From the NCBI GenBank assembly GCA_030141605.1, contig JAQGDQ010000041.1:312001-372000 (forward strand): DNA of 60,000 bases, in the 5' to 3' direction. Shown one piece after another: positions 22,425-32,275 of the stretch. This stretch comes from Tubiluchus corallicola (taxonomy: Eukaryota; Priapulida; Priapulimorpha; Priapulimorphida; Tubiluchidae). Below the pieces are notes generated by a model. The model made no database searches and had not been told where the DNA came from. It saw only the letters and a list, made by a program, of their open reading frames with translations. The number at the start of each line of letters is the position of its first letter. Within the stretch, counting starts at the first letter, position 1. Made by a program: the position numbers and the translations under genes.

Positions 22425-25400
22425 ATGTCTATTGGAAAGTTTGACATTGAAGCTCTTGCAGATCTTTTAAAGCATCAAGATGAAAGTAGTGGTGATGAGG
22501 TAATTAAATCCATAAACTCAGTTGGTAGGCAGTACTTCTTTTAAGGCTTTCTGTTAAGAAGTGATATTGAGGGTGTTACATATTTTCTGATTTGTTCAGT
22601 CATATTAATAAAATTAAAGGGTGTTATTCTAAATGAGTAAACAAATGAAATATGTATACCAGATGTGGCTGTTCTTCAAATGTAGAGATGATTCTGTTTT
22701 TCTTAAATAATTTTTTTTGAGTGTTGTGCCTAGCCTCTGCTTTGTGTGCATTTACTATTGGTAATTCAACTTGGCAAAAATTGAAAAAAATTTTGCAGAA
22801 AAAGCAAGAAAGATAAATTTCTTGTACTAAAAGGTAACAATAATAATTGCACTCATTTATGAATATTAAATAAAAACAAAACAAATAGTCACTGTAAGAA
22901 GTAACTGAAGTTAATTAGTGCTAACCACATGTTTTTTCACGTATGCCTTTTGTTTGTTCCTTGCGGGTTTACATATGTGCACTTTTATATTAGAACATAG
23001 ATTAGGGAACCTTGTTTGGTTAATTTATTTGTATTTACTTTTTATGTGCACATTTTGATTGCTTTCCATTTTACCAAAGAGACGTAAAATCTGTAATAAT
23101 ATTTAGGATATTATTATGCTATGATTTTGCATGTATAGTTTATCTGAGAATCTAGGGCCAAAAAGTAGTATTCCCAATTGGGCTCACACCTCTTAAGGCT
23201 GGGCTTGTTTTCCACACTACTTTAAATTTATTTTGTTTGTATGAATCTGCTAATTTAATAATTTCATTGAACATTTTGCAACAGGATTGTAACATTGGTA
23301 TGGGAAAGATAGGGCCTGGTGATATTGGTCGTCACAACACAGCTGCACAATGTACAAGTACAGAAAGAAACTTAGGTCAGTTCAGATTTTTACAAAACAA
23401 ATTTGGTTAATGGCTTTATTTACATAACCAGTTCACAGATCTTTTATCTGTTTAGATAAATATTTTTTATTCACCATCATTTATTACAACTCTTGCAACC
23501 CTCACTGTGCCACAGAAATTTTATCCATACATATTAGTGGCTACTCATTATATAATAAATAACATTAAGGTTTCTTGTTCTGTTGATGTAGCAATTAGCA
23601 TTTTTTCTGCTCTCAGTGTTTAAGAATAATTATAGTAACAAATGATATTGATATTATAGTGAGCTAGCTGTGATGAGATTACACTTGTGTTAGCTGACCG
23701 GTATCAGAAAAGCATTGGTATATTTCATATAGTATTCAGGATATGGTATTTAATTCAGTGGACAATTTTGTATTGCTGAAATAGCAGTATAGTTCTGTTT
23801 TGTATTTGAACAGTGAAAACACAAGCATTTTAAAATTTAGTCATTCTGCTGGCAAGTAATTTTAAAAAATTCAGGCTTATTGCATCAGAAACTTTTTAGC
23901 TTATTTCTGTGTTTCAAAAGTCACAGAAGATAAAGATGTTTGACCAGGCAATTTAGTCTAGCAGTAACGCATGCACTTTCTGTCTAGGAGGTCATGAGTT
24001 CGACATAGCGGCCGAGTCATACCAAAGACTTTAAAATGGTATCTGTTGTTGCCCTGCCTAGCACTTGGTATTTAGGGTAAAAGTGGGGTAATAGTAGTCT
24101 CTGTTATGCAGTCATAGTTTGTTATTTGTTATAGCATTTTATTTTTTATAGATTTTATTTGCAGTCGGTGTTAGCATCTCTTTGAGCTAATGTTAACTGT
24201 TCACCCAAAAGCCGACTTTAAATAAAGATTATTATTATTATTATTATGTTTGAGTATTCAAAACCTGCAAGACGGTGTTAACTGAGCTATAGCTGAAACC
24301 ATTTGAGGGTAAGGATGAAAGAATCGTCATGTCAAAATGGTGAAATAATGTATTGATTTACGACTATTAGCCTATCTTGCTTTGGTGGTGGCAGACTTGA
24401 GCAGTGCTGCACATAAAAGATAATTTCGGTTAGCAAATTTAAATTTCCATAATACTTATTTAAATTTGTTTGGCCAGAGTACTTTACTAACTTATTAAAT
24501 GGTTGATTTAGGTTTTAAATCCAAGCATCCAAGCATCTTAGGCTAATTAATTGCGTTACCCAATTTTTGAGTGATATTTAATGACTGTGCAAGAGATAAC
24601 TATATTAGATAGAGAAACTGATTGGGGTGCACTCATGTATCAGCTATATAGCCACTTTTTGTCTTAGAAAGAAGTGATAGTATTTGTACATATATATTAT
24701 GTCATATTTCTATACTGGAAATGTAAGAATGTCAATGGCGAGTTTCCTTCAATCTTTTAGGTGACATGGTATTGTATTGGTAGTTACAGGCAAAATCGGA
24801 GTCGCTTATCACACTGACAGTGTATGACAATTAATAGTTTTCTCCAAATTTAGCTGAGGCTTTTATGCCCGTCTGACTTACATAAATTTTATTAAGCAGG
24901 ATTTTGTATAAGCAAAGTTTATGGTCTACGTAAGGAGTGTTTGTTTATAAATTACTTTTCATTTCTTTTAAGGAAACGAAAGCGAGTTTGTTGAAGGTGA
25001 AAGATCGGCAATGTTAACTGAAACACGATTACAACCAGAGTAATATTTTTAGTATTCATTTATTTTTAATATACATTTATATCTCAGTTTGACGGACAAA
25101 AGCGGAGAGATGTCGGCCCGAATTTGTCGATTATCCGTTTTTTTACCGATACTAAGCTAATACAGTAGGCACCATATATTAGACTCACGATAATGTACAA
25201 TCAATTGCGTAATTGTCTCAAAAACATCTAGTACTGGCCGCTCCTGAAATTCAAGCTACACACGTGACGTTATACGCTGCTTGGTTGCACTGATCTAGTC
25301 ATATAAACAAAGTGAAAGCCTGCCAACTAGTGGTCAGCTGAGGAAACAATGAACTGTGTCCATAGTGTGCGGGACTTTTAGCAGTCCAGAGGTCCGGCAA

Positions 25401-26845
25401 ACTGAGATATGAGTGTAAATGTTTTCCTGTAATAGTTAAGACTAGCCAAACTCTGCAAAAGAATTTTGCGCTTAACCAATGACAACCCACACCAACCATG
25501 CTGTACCATCCATACTAACCTCACCACATCACCCACACCATGCCCGCCACACCACACCACACCCTATGACCCACACCATGCCACCCACCCAGGTCACACC
25601 CGCCACAACACACCATACCACACCCACACTCACCACACCACAACACCCACACCACACCACACCAATTGCCCGCTGTTTTTGACTGAATGATTGTTTAGTA
25701 ACTTTTGGTTATCACAACATATAGGTATGATGTTATATACAAACAGAAACTGTCACCCGAAGAAGCATTTTTTCACCTAGGAAATAAAAACCCTTCAACT
25801 GCCTCTTGTGAAGATCTTGTGGTAAGTAATCCTATATTAAATCTATAAACCATGTGTATATGTAAGGTTTTCAAGTTTTCTGGGTGAGGGACTTGTTTAC
25901 ATTAAATACGGTCTTTCTGGTTGTGGGACTTGTTAGCATTAAATACGGATCTAAAACGTACAGAATGGGTAGAGAATTTAGCCAGATTTTTCTCTGTAAA
26001 TAACCTCCCTCTTACACCTGTGAAGTGAAACCCAGTACTTTCCAACTTTGCTTGTACTATTTTTAATGAATTTAGTGTTTACAGGTCAAGGTCAAGCTTC
26101 CGGGAACAGACAGTGATGGAATTAAGCTAGATGTAACTGACATGGTGTTGGATTGTAGTACTTTGATGTAGTGAGTAATTATTTTATTGATTTTACCGGC
26201 AGTACCCATTCGCTTTGCTCACAAATGTAATTTTTGGATGGGGCCTAAGTGGTCTGTTTTGTCATAGGTCATTGTTGTATTGTAGAAACATCATAAATTG
26301 CTGTGCGTACTACCTACCTTGTTGAATGTTCTGTAGGAGTGGTTTATAATAGAAGTTTGCACCTATACTTTAAAATTGCTCATAAATTTGGATTAGAAAT
26401 AATATTACAGCTTATAATATTATTAAGATTTAAAGTTGTTGCATTTTGGTTGCTATAGAATGAGTCTCTTCATGTAATGCCAAGGTAAGGTAAATAGATA
26501 GATATATAAAATCTTATGAACCAATACTAAAACAATACCTGCACAGAAGTACAATGTATGTAACTGTATGCTGTGTCCACGGACAGGGGCATATTTACCA
26601 ATAGCTTAACCTGGGCTGTAGCTTAGGGCACCAGATTTTTAGGGCCCAGTGTTATATTCTATTATATTCTTATACTTCTCCTCAGAAAATGTCCTCCTGA
26701 CATTCCTACTTTTTTCAGCAAATTGAATCTACATTTACCACATCCGGTCGACAGTAAAAATGGAACAGCTGAATGGGATGAAGACAGGGAAGTATTACAA
26801 GTCACCTTACCTCTCAAGCGAGAATATGATTTTCTAAATAAATAG
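22425..26845 (+). CDS. DNAAF6: Dynein axonemal assembly factor 6 (PIH1D3/TWISTER-like)
   Basis: Six coding exons in consistent phase: 22425-22499, 23285-23375, 24973-25039, 25725-25821, 26085-26170, 26719-26845; all GT-AG. The product is about 180 aa, against 214 in human, the difference being mostly N-terminal. DNAAF6 is a cytoplasmic co-chaperone working with HSP90/HSP70 and other DNAAFs to pre-assemble outer and inner dynein arms for motile cilia. Signatures: N-terminal IEALADLLKHQDESSGDE, then GMGKIGPGDIG (human GAMGPGNIG region), PEYDVIYKQKLSPEEAF, STASCEDLVVKVKLPGT and a C-terminal CS-like beta-sandwich segment with LNLHLPHPVDS, EVLQVTLPLKREYDFLNK. The GT at 26171 (gtgagt) was preferred to 26168 because it gives MYKLNLHL in frame. 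The gene is head-to-tail with pirin. Intron 2 carries a SINE, intron 3 an ACACC-rich tract. Its presence implies motile cilia or flagella. Confidence 0.93.
23942..24247 (+). mobile_element. tRNA-derived SINE with conserved core
   Basis: Head: pol III A-box-like TAGTCTAGCAGTAACGC (23954) and B-box-like GAGTTCGACAT (GTTCGA at 23998-24003). Middle: a core including CCCTGCCTAGCACTTGGTA (24052-24070), which resembles conserved central domains shared by many invertebrate SINEs. Tail: AATAAAGATT followed by (ATT)n to 24247. About 305 bp, in DNAAF6 intron 2, sense orientation. The tail start AATAAAGAT is also present at the 3' end of the LINE at 3121-3135, so a related LINE may have mobilised it. Confidence 0.8.
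25487..25668 (+). repeat. ACACC/CCACACC-rich irregular microsatellite
   Basis: A strand-asymmetric tract in DNAAF6 intron 3, almost free of G on the plus strand, built from irregular CACC, CACACC and CATACC units. Overlapping open frames here (many His/Thr/Pro residues) are repeat artefacts. Confidence 0.9.
25877..25950 (+). repeat. 37-bp tandem duplication in DNAAF6 intron 4
   Basis: Two diverged copies beginning TTTCTGGGTGAGGGACTTG and TTTCTGGTTGTGGGACTTG, both ending ATTAAATACGG. Confidence 0.75.
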
Positions 26846-27356
26846 CCTGAATTATGTTATAGGTAAATAATAATTGAATATGCAGAATTTTTAATTCTGT
26901 ATATTTGCCATGTCTAGCTACTTATATCTATTTATATCCTAGTTGTTAATTACATTAGGATATTGACGGGTAAATGTCAATATTTTATCACGTGTTTTAA
27001 ACACATGTTGTTTGTTGCCTAATGGTTGAACTTTAAACTGCAGGCAGTTTAGCTCAACAAAGCAATGTAAAAATATCTAGGCGATATAATGCGATTGCTT
27101 TTTTATAATCCTTACATGAACCACGTGCATGTTTTATGTGCAGTTAGTGGTTTTTCTGTTTGTAGATTGCTATGGCTATTTTAAATTTCAGTTAAAATTA
27201 TATGTTGATTTACGTCCCTAATGACTTTTACAATGAGAATCTCCACACATGCTGCCCCCAAAGTAACACAAGTCCTTAGCTGGTTAAAGGGGCAACAGTT
27301 TACTTCTCTGATAAATAAACCCATAAATGTTCGTCGCACCTGTGACTCTAGCTAGT
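26846..27356. other. DNAAF6 3' flank
   Basis: No gene seen. AATAAA at 27314-27319 is the first good polyadenylation signal after the DNAAF6 stop, about 470 nt downstream; earlier variants are also possible. Confidence 0.5.
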
Positions 27357-27667
27357 CAGATATGTGCACAGACATTTTGACATCGACAGTGGAACACACA
27401 TATTTGGACACACATGTCATTTGGATGCAAGATGCTTTGGACACAAGTCATTTGGACGGAAGGTGACTTGGACACATACGTTATTTGGGCACACGGATAA
27501 TTTGAATGCAGATCCTTTTGGACACATAGGCACTTTGTACACAAGACATTTGGCTGCATAGTGTATTTGGACACATGTAGTTTGGGCACTAGGTGATTTG
27601 GACACATAGATCATTTGGAAACAAGGTGATTTGGGCACGAATCCAGGCAAACAATTACAGGTAAAAA
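27357..27667 (+). repeat. ~17-bp minisatellite-bearing repeat, copy B (first block)
   Basis: Units of 16-18 bp close to GTCATTTGGACACAA/ATTTGGACACATA, more diverged from each other than in copy C. It ends with ATTACAGGTAAAAAGT at 27652-27667, matching the end of copy A. Open frames on both strands are repeat artefacts. Confidence 0.85.
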
Positions 27668-27684
27668 GTCACAGGAAAAAAGAG

Positions 27685-27737
27685 ATAACCCTAATTATAA
27701 CCTTAACCCTAATCCTAACCCTTAACCCTAACCGTAA
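27685..27737 (-). repeat. Degenerate interstitial telomeric tract (TTAGGG-type)
   Basis: About eight CCCTAA-like units with small length changes (ACCCTAATTATAACCTTAACC, CCTAATCCTAACCCTTAACC). It is bracketed by an exact 13-bp inverted repeat: CACAGGAAAAAAG at 27670-27682 and CTTTTTTCCTGTG at 27782-27794. Unique genes on both sides rule out a chromosome end. Confidence 0.9.
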
Positions 27738-27834
27738 CTCCAGCCAATATTAATTGTGACGTTCTCCTAGCCAAAATTGTGCTTTTTTCCTGTGTCTCTA
27801 TTATCTGTCACCTTTGGCCATGTCAGGTCAGGTT

Positions 27835-27990
27835 GGACGCAAGGGTCATTATGATACAAGGTTATTTCGACGCATAATTTGGACGCAAGGCAATTTTGAC
27901 GCATAAGTTATTTGGATACATAGAGCATTTGGACACGTAGATATTTTGGTCGCATAGGATACTTAGATGCTAGGTGTTTTGTACACATGG
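27835..27990 (+). repeat. ~17-bp minisatellite-bearing repeat, copy B (second block)
   Basis: Resumes after the telomeric insert with GGACGCAAGG, TTATTTCGACGCATAA and CATTTGGACACGTAG units. It includes GATGCTAGGTGTTTTGTACACA (27966-27987), which is shared with GACGCTAGGTGTTTTTCACACA near 30238-30259 in copy C. Confidence 0.8.
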
Positions 27991-28731
27991 GTAAGAATAA
28001 TTATCGTTTCAATACGAAAAATTTGTTTTTATCGTCATTGTGTCGAATGTGGCCCGTATCATTGTTTATTGTGCATTGTACAATCTTCATCTGAATAAAA
28101 TAATTATTCACTTCCGAAGTCAGAAGTTTTCATGTATGAATTCGGTTTTTTAGTGATGAGTCCATGCAAACCGAAATATACAGGTAAAAAATAAAGGGAA
28201 AGCTACACCTTTGCTCAAAAGTTCCTTGCAGGAAGTTCCGACATTTTGTGCACATTAAATTTGCACCTTTGATTTCTTGTCTGCACTAGCAATCTGTAAA
28301 TTAAAGCATTATCATTAGTTTTATTTTGAAATCATTGCAAACACACTGAAAGGACCAGAGGTGTTATTAACTTCTCTGAAAAGAGTAGTAACTGCTTCTT
28401 ATTCAGGATGTAATTATATTTGGGTGCAGTTATTGACCCATACTAGTATGCGTGCTTACTATGATAGACGTAAGCTCGTCTAAATGTTTGACATGTTTAC
28501 TAACTAAATGAGAATTATGAAGCATCATTTTCTAATGCATCATTTTTCGATCAATCAATAAAAGCAATCTTGCTTCAACACCTTTGTACTTGGTATTGCT
28601 GTAATTAACATGAACATATAACAGCTAGGTAAACAGCAGGAGTCTGCCACAGCTTCGTTAACTTCAGTGTTTGGTGCTCCTTAATTAAATGTACAGTGGT
28701 TGGCGTATGCAGTGTTTGTATGTACTCGATG
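27991..28731. other. GPCR upstream region
   Basis: No coding feature seen. A TACAGGTAAAAA motif at 28173-28184 matches the right-end motif of the minisatellite family and may be a solo end fragment. Confidence 0.5.
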
Positions 28732-28738
28732 TATAAAA
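28732..28738 (+). promoter_or_regulatory. TATA box candidate for the GPCR gene
   Basis: TATAAAA lies 81 nt before the GPCR start codon in the right orientation, leaving room for a short 5' UTR. Confidence 0.5.
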
Positions 28739-28818
28739 TGTTAGATTTCAGAAAAGTGTTTCCCGTTTACGAGTTTTGAGTATTTTGTGGGCGTGAATGA
28801 CAGTAAACACATCCGTTC

Positions 28819-31800
28819 ATGATGACGGAAACCAAAGGACTAGCAGTTTGTAACATTGATCAAAATTGTGACTGCAATTGTATCTACAACATAATATATA
28901 ATTCTTGCAGAGGGAGAAATGCAAGCTTGGATCACAGTGACTGTGAAATTGGATATAGTTTCGAAAAAAATGGTCTTTGGATAGTATTTCTTATTGTTCT
29001 GGTTGTTCTGTGTCTTATTGCAATATTTGCAAATCTATTTGTTATCATAGTCGTGTTGAGCACTCCACATATGCGCATTGTTACAAACAGCTATATAGTT
29101 AACCTTGCTATAGCAGATTTCCTGATTGGTGTTATCGTTATGCCGACAACACTTCATAACATGTGGAGAGAAGGAAAAGGAATGGATAATACAGTGAGTA
29201 TATGGTAAACATAGCTATATATAGCAAAAACATGGCCATATCCACAGTAAAAACTAAGGTCATATGAAGATAGAATGTATTTAGTAAGAGAGAGACAAAA
29301 TACTTGCAATGATTGTGGTACCACATTTTGGGTACTGTCCATTTTTATAAGAATTTTTCAGTTAACCAGTTAATATAATATACCAACTTTAATCATCATG
29401 CTACAATTAAATTGATAAAATTGTGTTAAAGTGCATGTGTCCTAACTTTATCAATCAGAGTTGCCAAAAACAGACAGTCTTACACAAAGGTACAAAATTT
29501 TTCAGACTTGTTGTCATTTTTATGCATTCATATGATTTACATAACTAACTGTCTCAGTTTTTAACAAAGTTTCGAATATTAAATTGACTGGTTACTCATT
29601 TCAAATTCAGTAGTGATAGTAATAGTGACAGTGCTAATTAATAGTACATGTAGTAGTTACTTTCGTAACAGCACTTTTGAAGTTTAAAAACTGACTATAT
29701 CCTATTGTGTTTAATAGTTAGCCTAGTTAAAAAAACAAAATTAAGTAACACTACCATAGATTCATTCCAGATATTCAATGCTTATTATGGCAGACACAAT
29801 TTTAAAATGGTATAAGCAACTAAGGTTACAGGGGTTTTAGACACAGGCTATTTCGACGCAAACATTTTGGACACAGGTTATTTCGACACATAGGTAATTT
29901 GGACACAAGGAAATTTGAACACATAGGTAATTTGGACACACAGGACATTTGGACACATAGGACATTTAGGCACAAGGTAATTTGGACACATAGGACATTT
30001 GGGCACAAGGACATATTTGGACATATAGGCCATTTGGACACAGGACACCAGATAAATTGGACATGTAGGACATTTGAACACAAGATAATTTGGACACATA
30101 GTACATTTGGACACATAACCCATTTGGACACAAAAAAATTAAGGACATTATTTGGACACATAGAACCTTTGGAGACAAGTGATTTGAGCATTTTTGTTAT
30201 TAAGGCATGTAAGCTATTTAGACATGTAGGACAGTTGGACGCTAGGTGTTTTTCACACAGGATATTCAGACATGTAGATAATTTGGATAAGTTAACTGTT
30301 TAGACACCAAAGGTACAATTTGGATTCAATTAGGGGATCATACCATTTAGCAACATTGGTTATTTAGTTATACCCAGTTCTTGGAGATGGGTGAATTTAA
30401 GCCATTTTTTTGCAAAATTTTTGCAAAACCCGTAGATGAAACGAGTGATTTATTATCTATTTTGAAAGATTCGTTTTCTCTCTGCTTTAAATCTGACTCC
30501 GGCAACAGTAATTGTAGTCTGTAGATCAAGAAGCACATAAATATTAGGGTGGTTTCATTGCATGTGGTTATGGTGGCTACAGCAGTTACAACAGGTGTGA
30601 TTGACATGGTACAGCAGTTGCGATGGATACGGGGAGATACTAGCCGAAAAGCTACAAAACCAAAATCTAATGTGCAATTAAGTGTGATAGTAATAAAATT
30701 TAGATTAAGCTGTTTAAGCACTAATTAAGAATAAATTGTGGACAGAAGATTTGATTTTCTTGGAAGATTACTTTTACAAGTTAGTAAAATAGTCAATAAA
30801 AACTTTCTAGTTCATACGTTACACTTGTATGGTGATAAAGAATTTTCTCAGACTCAGTCGCAGTTGCAGTAAGTAATGAATAAATTTTGGAATTCTTGCC
30901 ACAGCCATGTACCCAGATGTCCTATTTTTCTAAATAGCCTTGTGTCCAAAATGACGTAAGTGTCCAAATGTCTTGTGGCAAAACATCCTGTATCCAAATT
31001 ACTGCACACCAAAACTATTATTAGTAAAAAAACTGAAAGGCACAAGCTTCTAACATGGATTGCTTAACTTATATAATTGCTTTGTTTCTAACAACTGATT
31101 TATTACGACTGCTATTCAGTAATTAGTTCTCTGATTTTTTCTTTCAGCATGCTTGCAATTTCGTGGGATTTGTTATTACTACCTGCTGCATTGTATCCAT
31201 ACTTAGTCTAGCTGGTATCGCATTGGACAGATACCAAGCCATCATTAATTGTCTCTTGTATAACACTCGCTGCACCTGGAAGTACGCAATAAATGTCATT
31301 ACTTGGATCTGGTTAGAAGCAATTATATTTGGACTGCTACCAGTTGTGGGTTGGGGGCAGTACACTTACCATCCTGCTCGATTTACCTGTGGTCCATGTG
31401 CAGTCAGTAATGTTGCTTACAGTGTATTGTTGTTTGTTTGTGTGTATCTAGCGACAGTGACCATAATGCTGTATTGTTATATTCGCATATGGATTATAGC
31501 TGCTAGACACAGCCGTAAAGTCCAAGACATGCGCACAGCACAACTAAATGTAAGAAGAGTTACGGTAGAGTCTATAAGCAGAGACAGCAGAGATGTTATT
31601 TCTGCTAATCATGTACATGTACAAGAAGCTAGAAGAATTTCGGAAGACCGATCAACAGAAGACTCACTCGACATGCTAACCACTAGCCTAAATGATACAG
31701 CTGAGGGTACAGTCAGGCGGGGAAGAATGACATTAAGAATAGTGTTATTGATACTCGTGCTTCTGTGCTGCTGGACTCCATATTCAGCTGTGATTATGAG

Positions 31801-32275
31801 AGAGGTTCATGCTATAAAAAAGGCAGGGCATTGCAATGTATTCTTTGAGGAGAATATTTATACACTCGTAATTTGGTTGGCTTTGTCCAGTTGCTCTATC
31901 AACCCTCTTATTTATAGTCTGAAAAGTAAAAGATTTCGAAAAGCTGCAAAGTGTTTTTACCTGGACTTACATGCGAGGATTTTTAAGAAAAAGACAGTCG
32001 AACCTTTGCCATGTTCATCTGAACCGGAGTCACCTCATGATTGCTTGGAATCACTTGATCCATCTCGCTTTATGGTTCACCAACTTTCGGTTCTACCGAC
32101 TACTGTGGCTACTGCCTGTAAAAATAACTGTGGTACTTTGGAGAGTGTCGTGTATGATGATGTGCCTGGAATCTCACTAGCAAGATGTTCTTTGCCATTA
32201 AGTTCTTCAGGAAACAGTCAGTCAACATGTTATGTGGAGGATAGCGCTCGTGAAAACAACTGTGAAAATATATAG
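28819..32275 (+). CDS. Class A (rhodopsin-like) GPCR, orphan, non-aminergic
   Basis: Two exons, 28819-29193 and 31148-32275, joined in phase 0; 500 aa. A plasma-membrane receptor coupling to G proteins. A cysteine-rich ~52-residue N-terminus with N-glycosylation site NAS (N34) precedes TM1 (N72 in ANLFV). TM2 has LAIADF with D100. TM3 starts at conserved C128 and ends DRY (152-154). TM4 has IWLEAIIFGLLPVVGW. ICL3 is about 75 residues (244-318), charged and Ser-rich. TM6 has CWTP (333-336) with Leu in place of the usual Phe before it, and TM7 has NPLIY (377-381). The position equivalent to amine-binding Asp3.32 is Ile, so it is unlikely to be a monoamine receptor. TM3-TM4 recalls GPR161/GPR101-type orphans, an impression not tested. 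The 120-residue C-tail is Ser/Cys-rich. The intron carries two minisatellite copies in opposite orientation. Subfamily and ligand unknown. Confidence 0.95.
29826..30310 (+). repeat. ~17-bp minisatellite-bearing repeat, copy C (GPCR intron)
   Basis: Best-preserved array. The leader GGGTTTTAGACACAGG (from 29832) then CTATTTCGACGCAAACATTTT is followed by about 15 units alternating near 17 bp (GGACATTTGGACACATA) and 16 bp (GGTAATTTGGACACAA), then a diverged right part with GACGCTAGGTGTTTTTCACACA. Long overlapping open frames on both strands are a by-product of a stop-free unit. Confidence 0.9.
30900..31012 (-). repeat. ~17-bp minisatellite-bearing repeat, copy D (GPCR intron)
   Basis: A short inverted copy: read on the minus strand it has CAAGACATTTGGACACTTA, CATTTTGGACACAAGG and GGCTATTTAGA units. 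It lacks both the leader and the right-end motif, so it is a truncated fragment in opposite orientation to copy C, 0.6 kb away. Confidence 0.8.

Noticed and set aside
25466-25690. His/Thr/Pro-rich open frames
   Set aside because: They are translations of the ACACC microsatellite inside a DNAAF6 intron.
26583-26650. CAGGGGCATATTTACCAATAG... followed by GGGCTGTAGCTTAGGGC, resembling a transposon end
   Set aside because: Only one short end-like fragment is visible, with no partner end or boundary, so no element could be drawn.
27685-27737. Chromosome end
   Set aside because: The telomeric units are few and degenerate and have intact single-copy genes on both sides.
27357-27990. CRISPR-like array
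   Set aside because: There are no constant repeats separated by unique spacers; units are contiguous 16-17 bp variants, and the genome is eukaryotic.
29826-30303. Long open frames (up to 134 codons) on both strands with FGHIGHLDT- or CVQMSYVSK-like repeats, also at 3405-3690 and 27356-27650
   Set aside because: They occur in several frames on both strands and follow the minisatellite unit exactly; a stop-free 16-17 bp unit produces them automatically.
30424-30436. AACCCGTAGAT, identical to the first 11 nt of miR-100 family microRNAs
   Set aside because: The rest of the mature sequence does not match and only a short, poor stem can form downstream.
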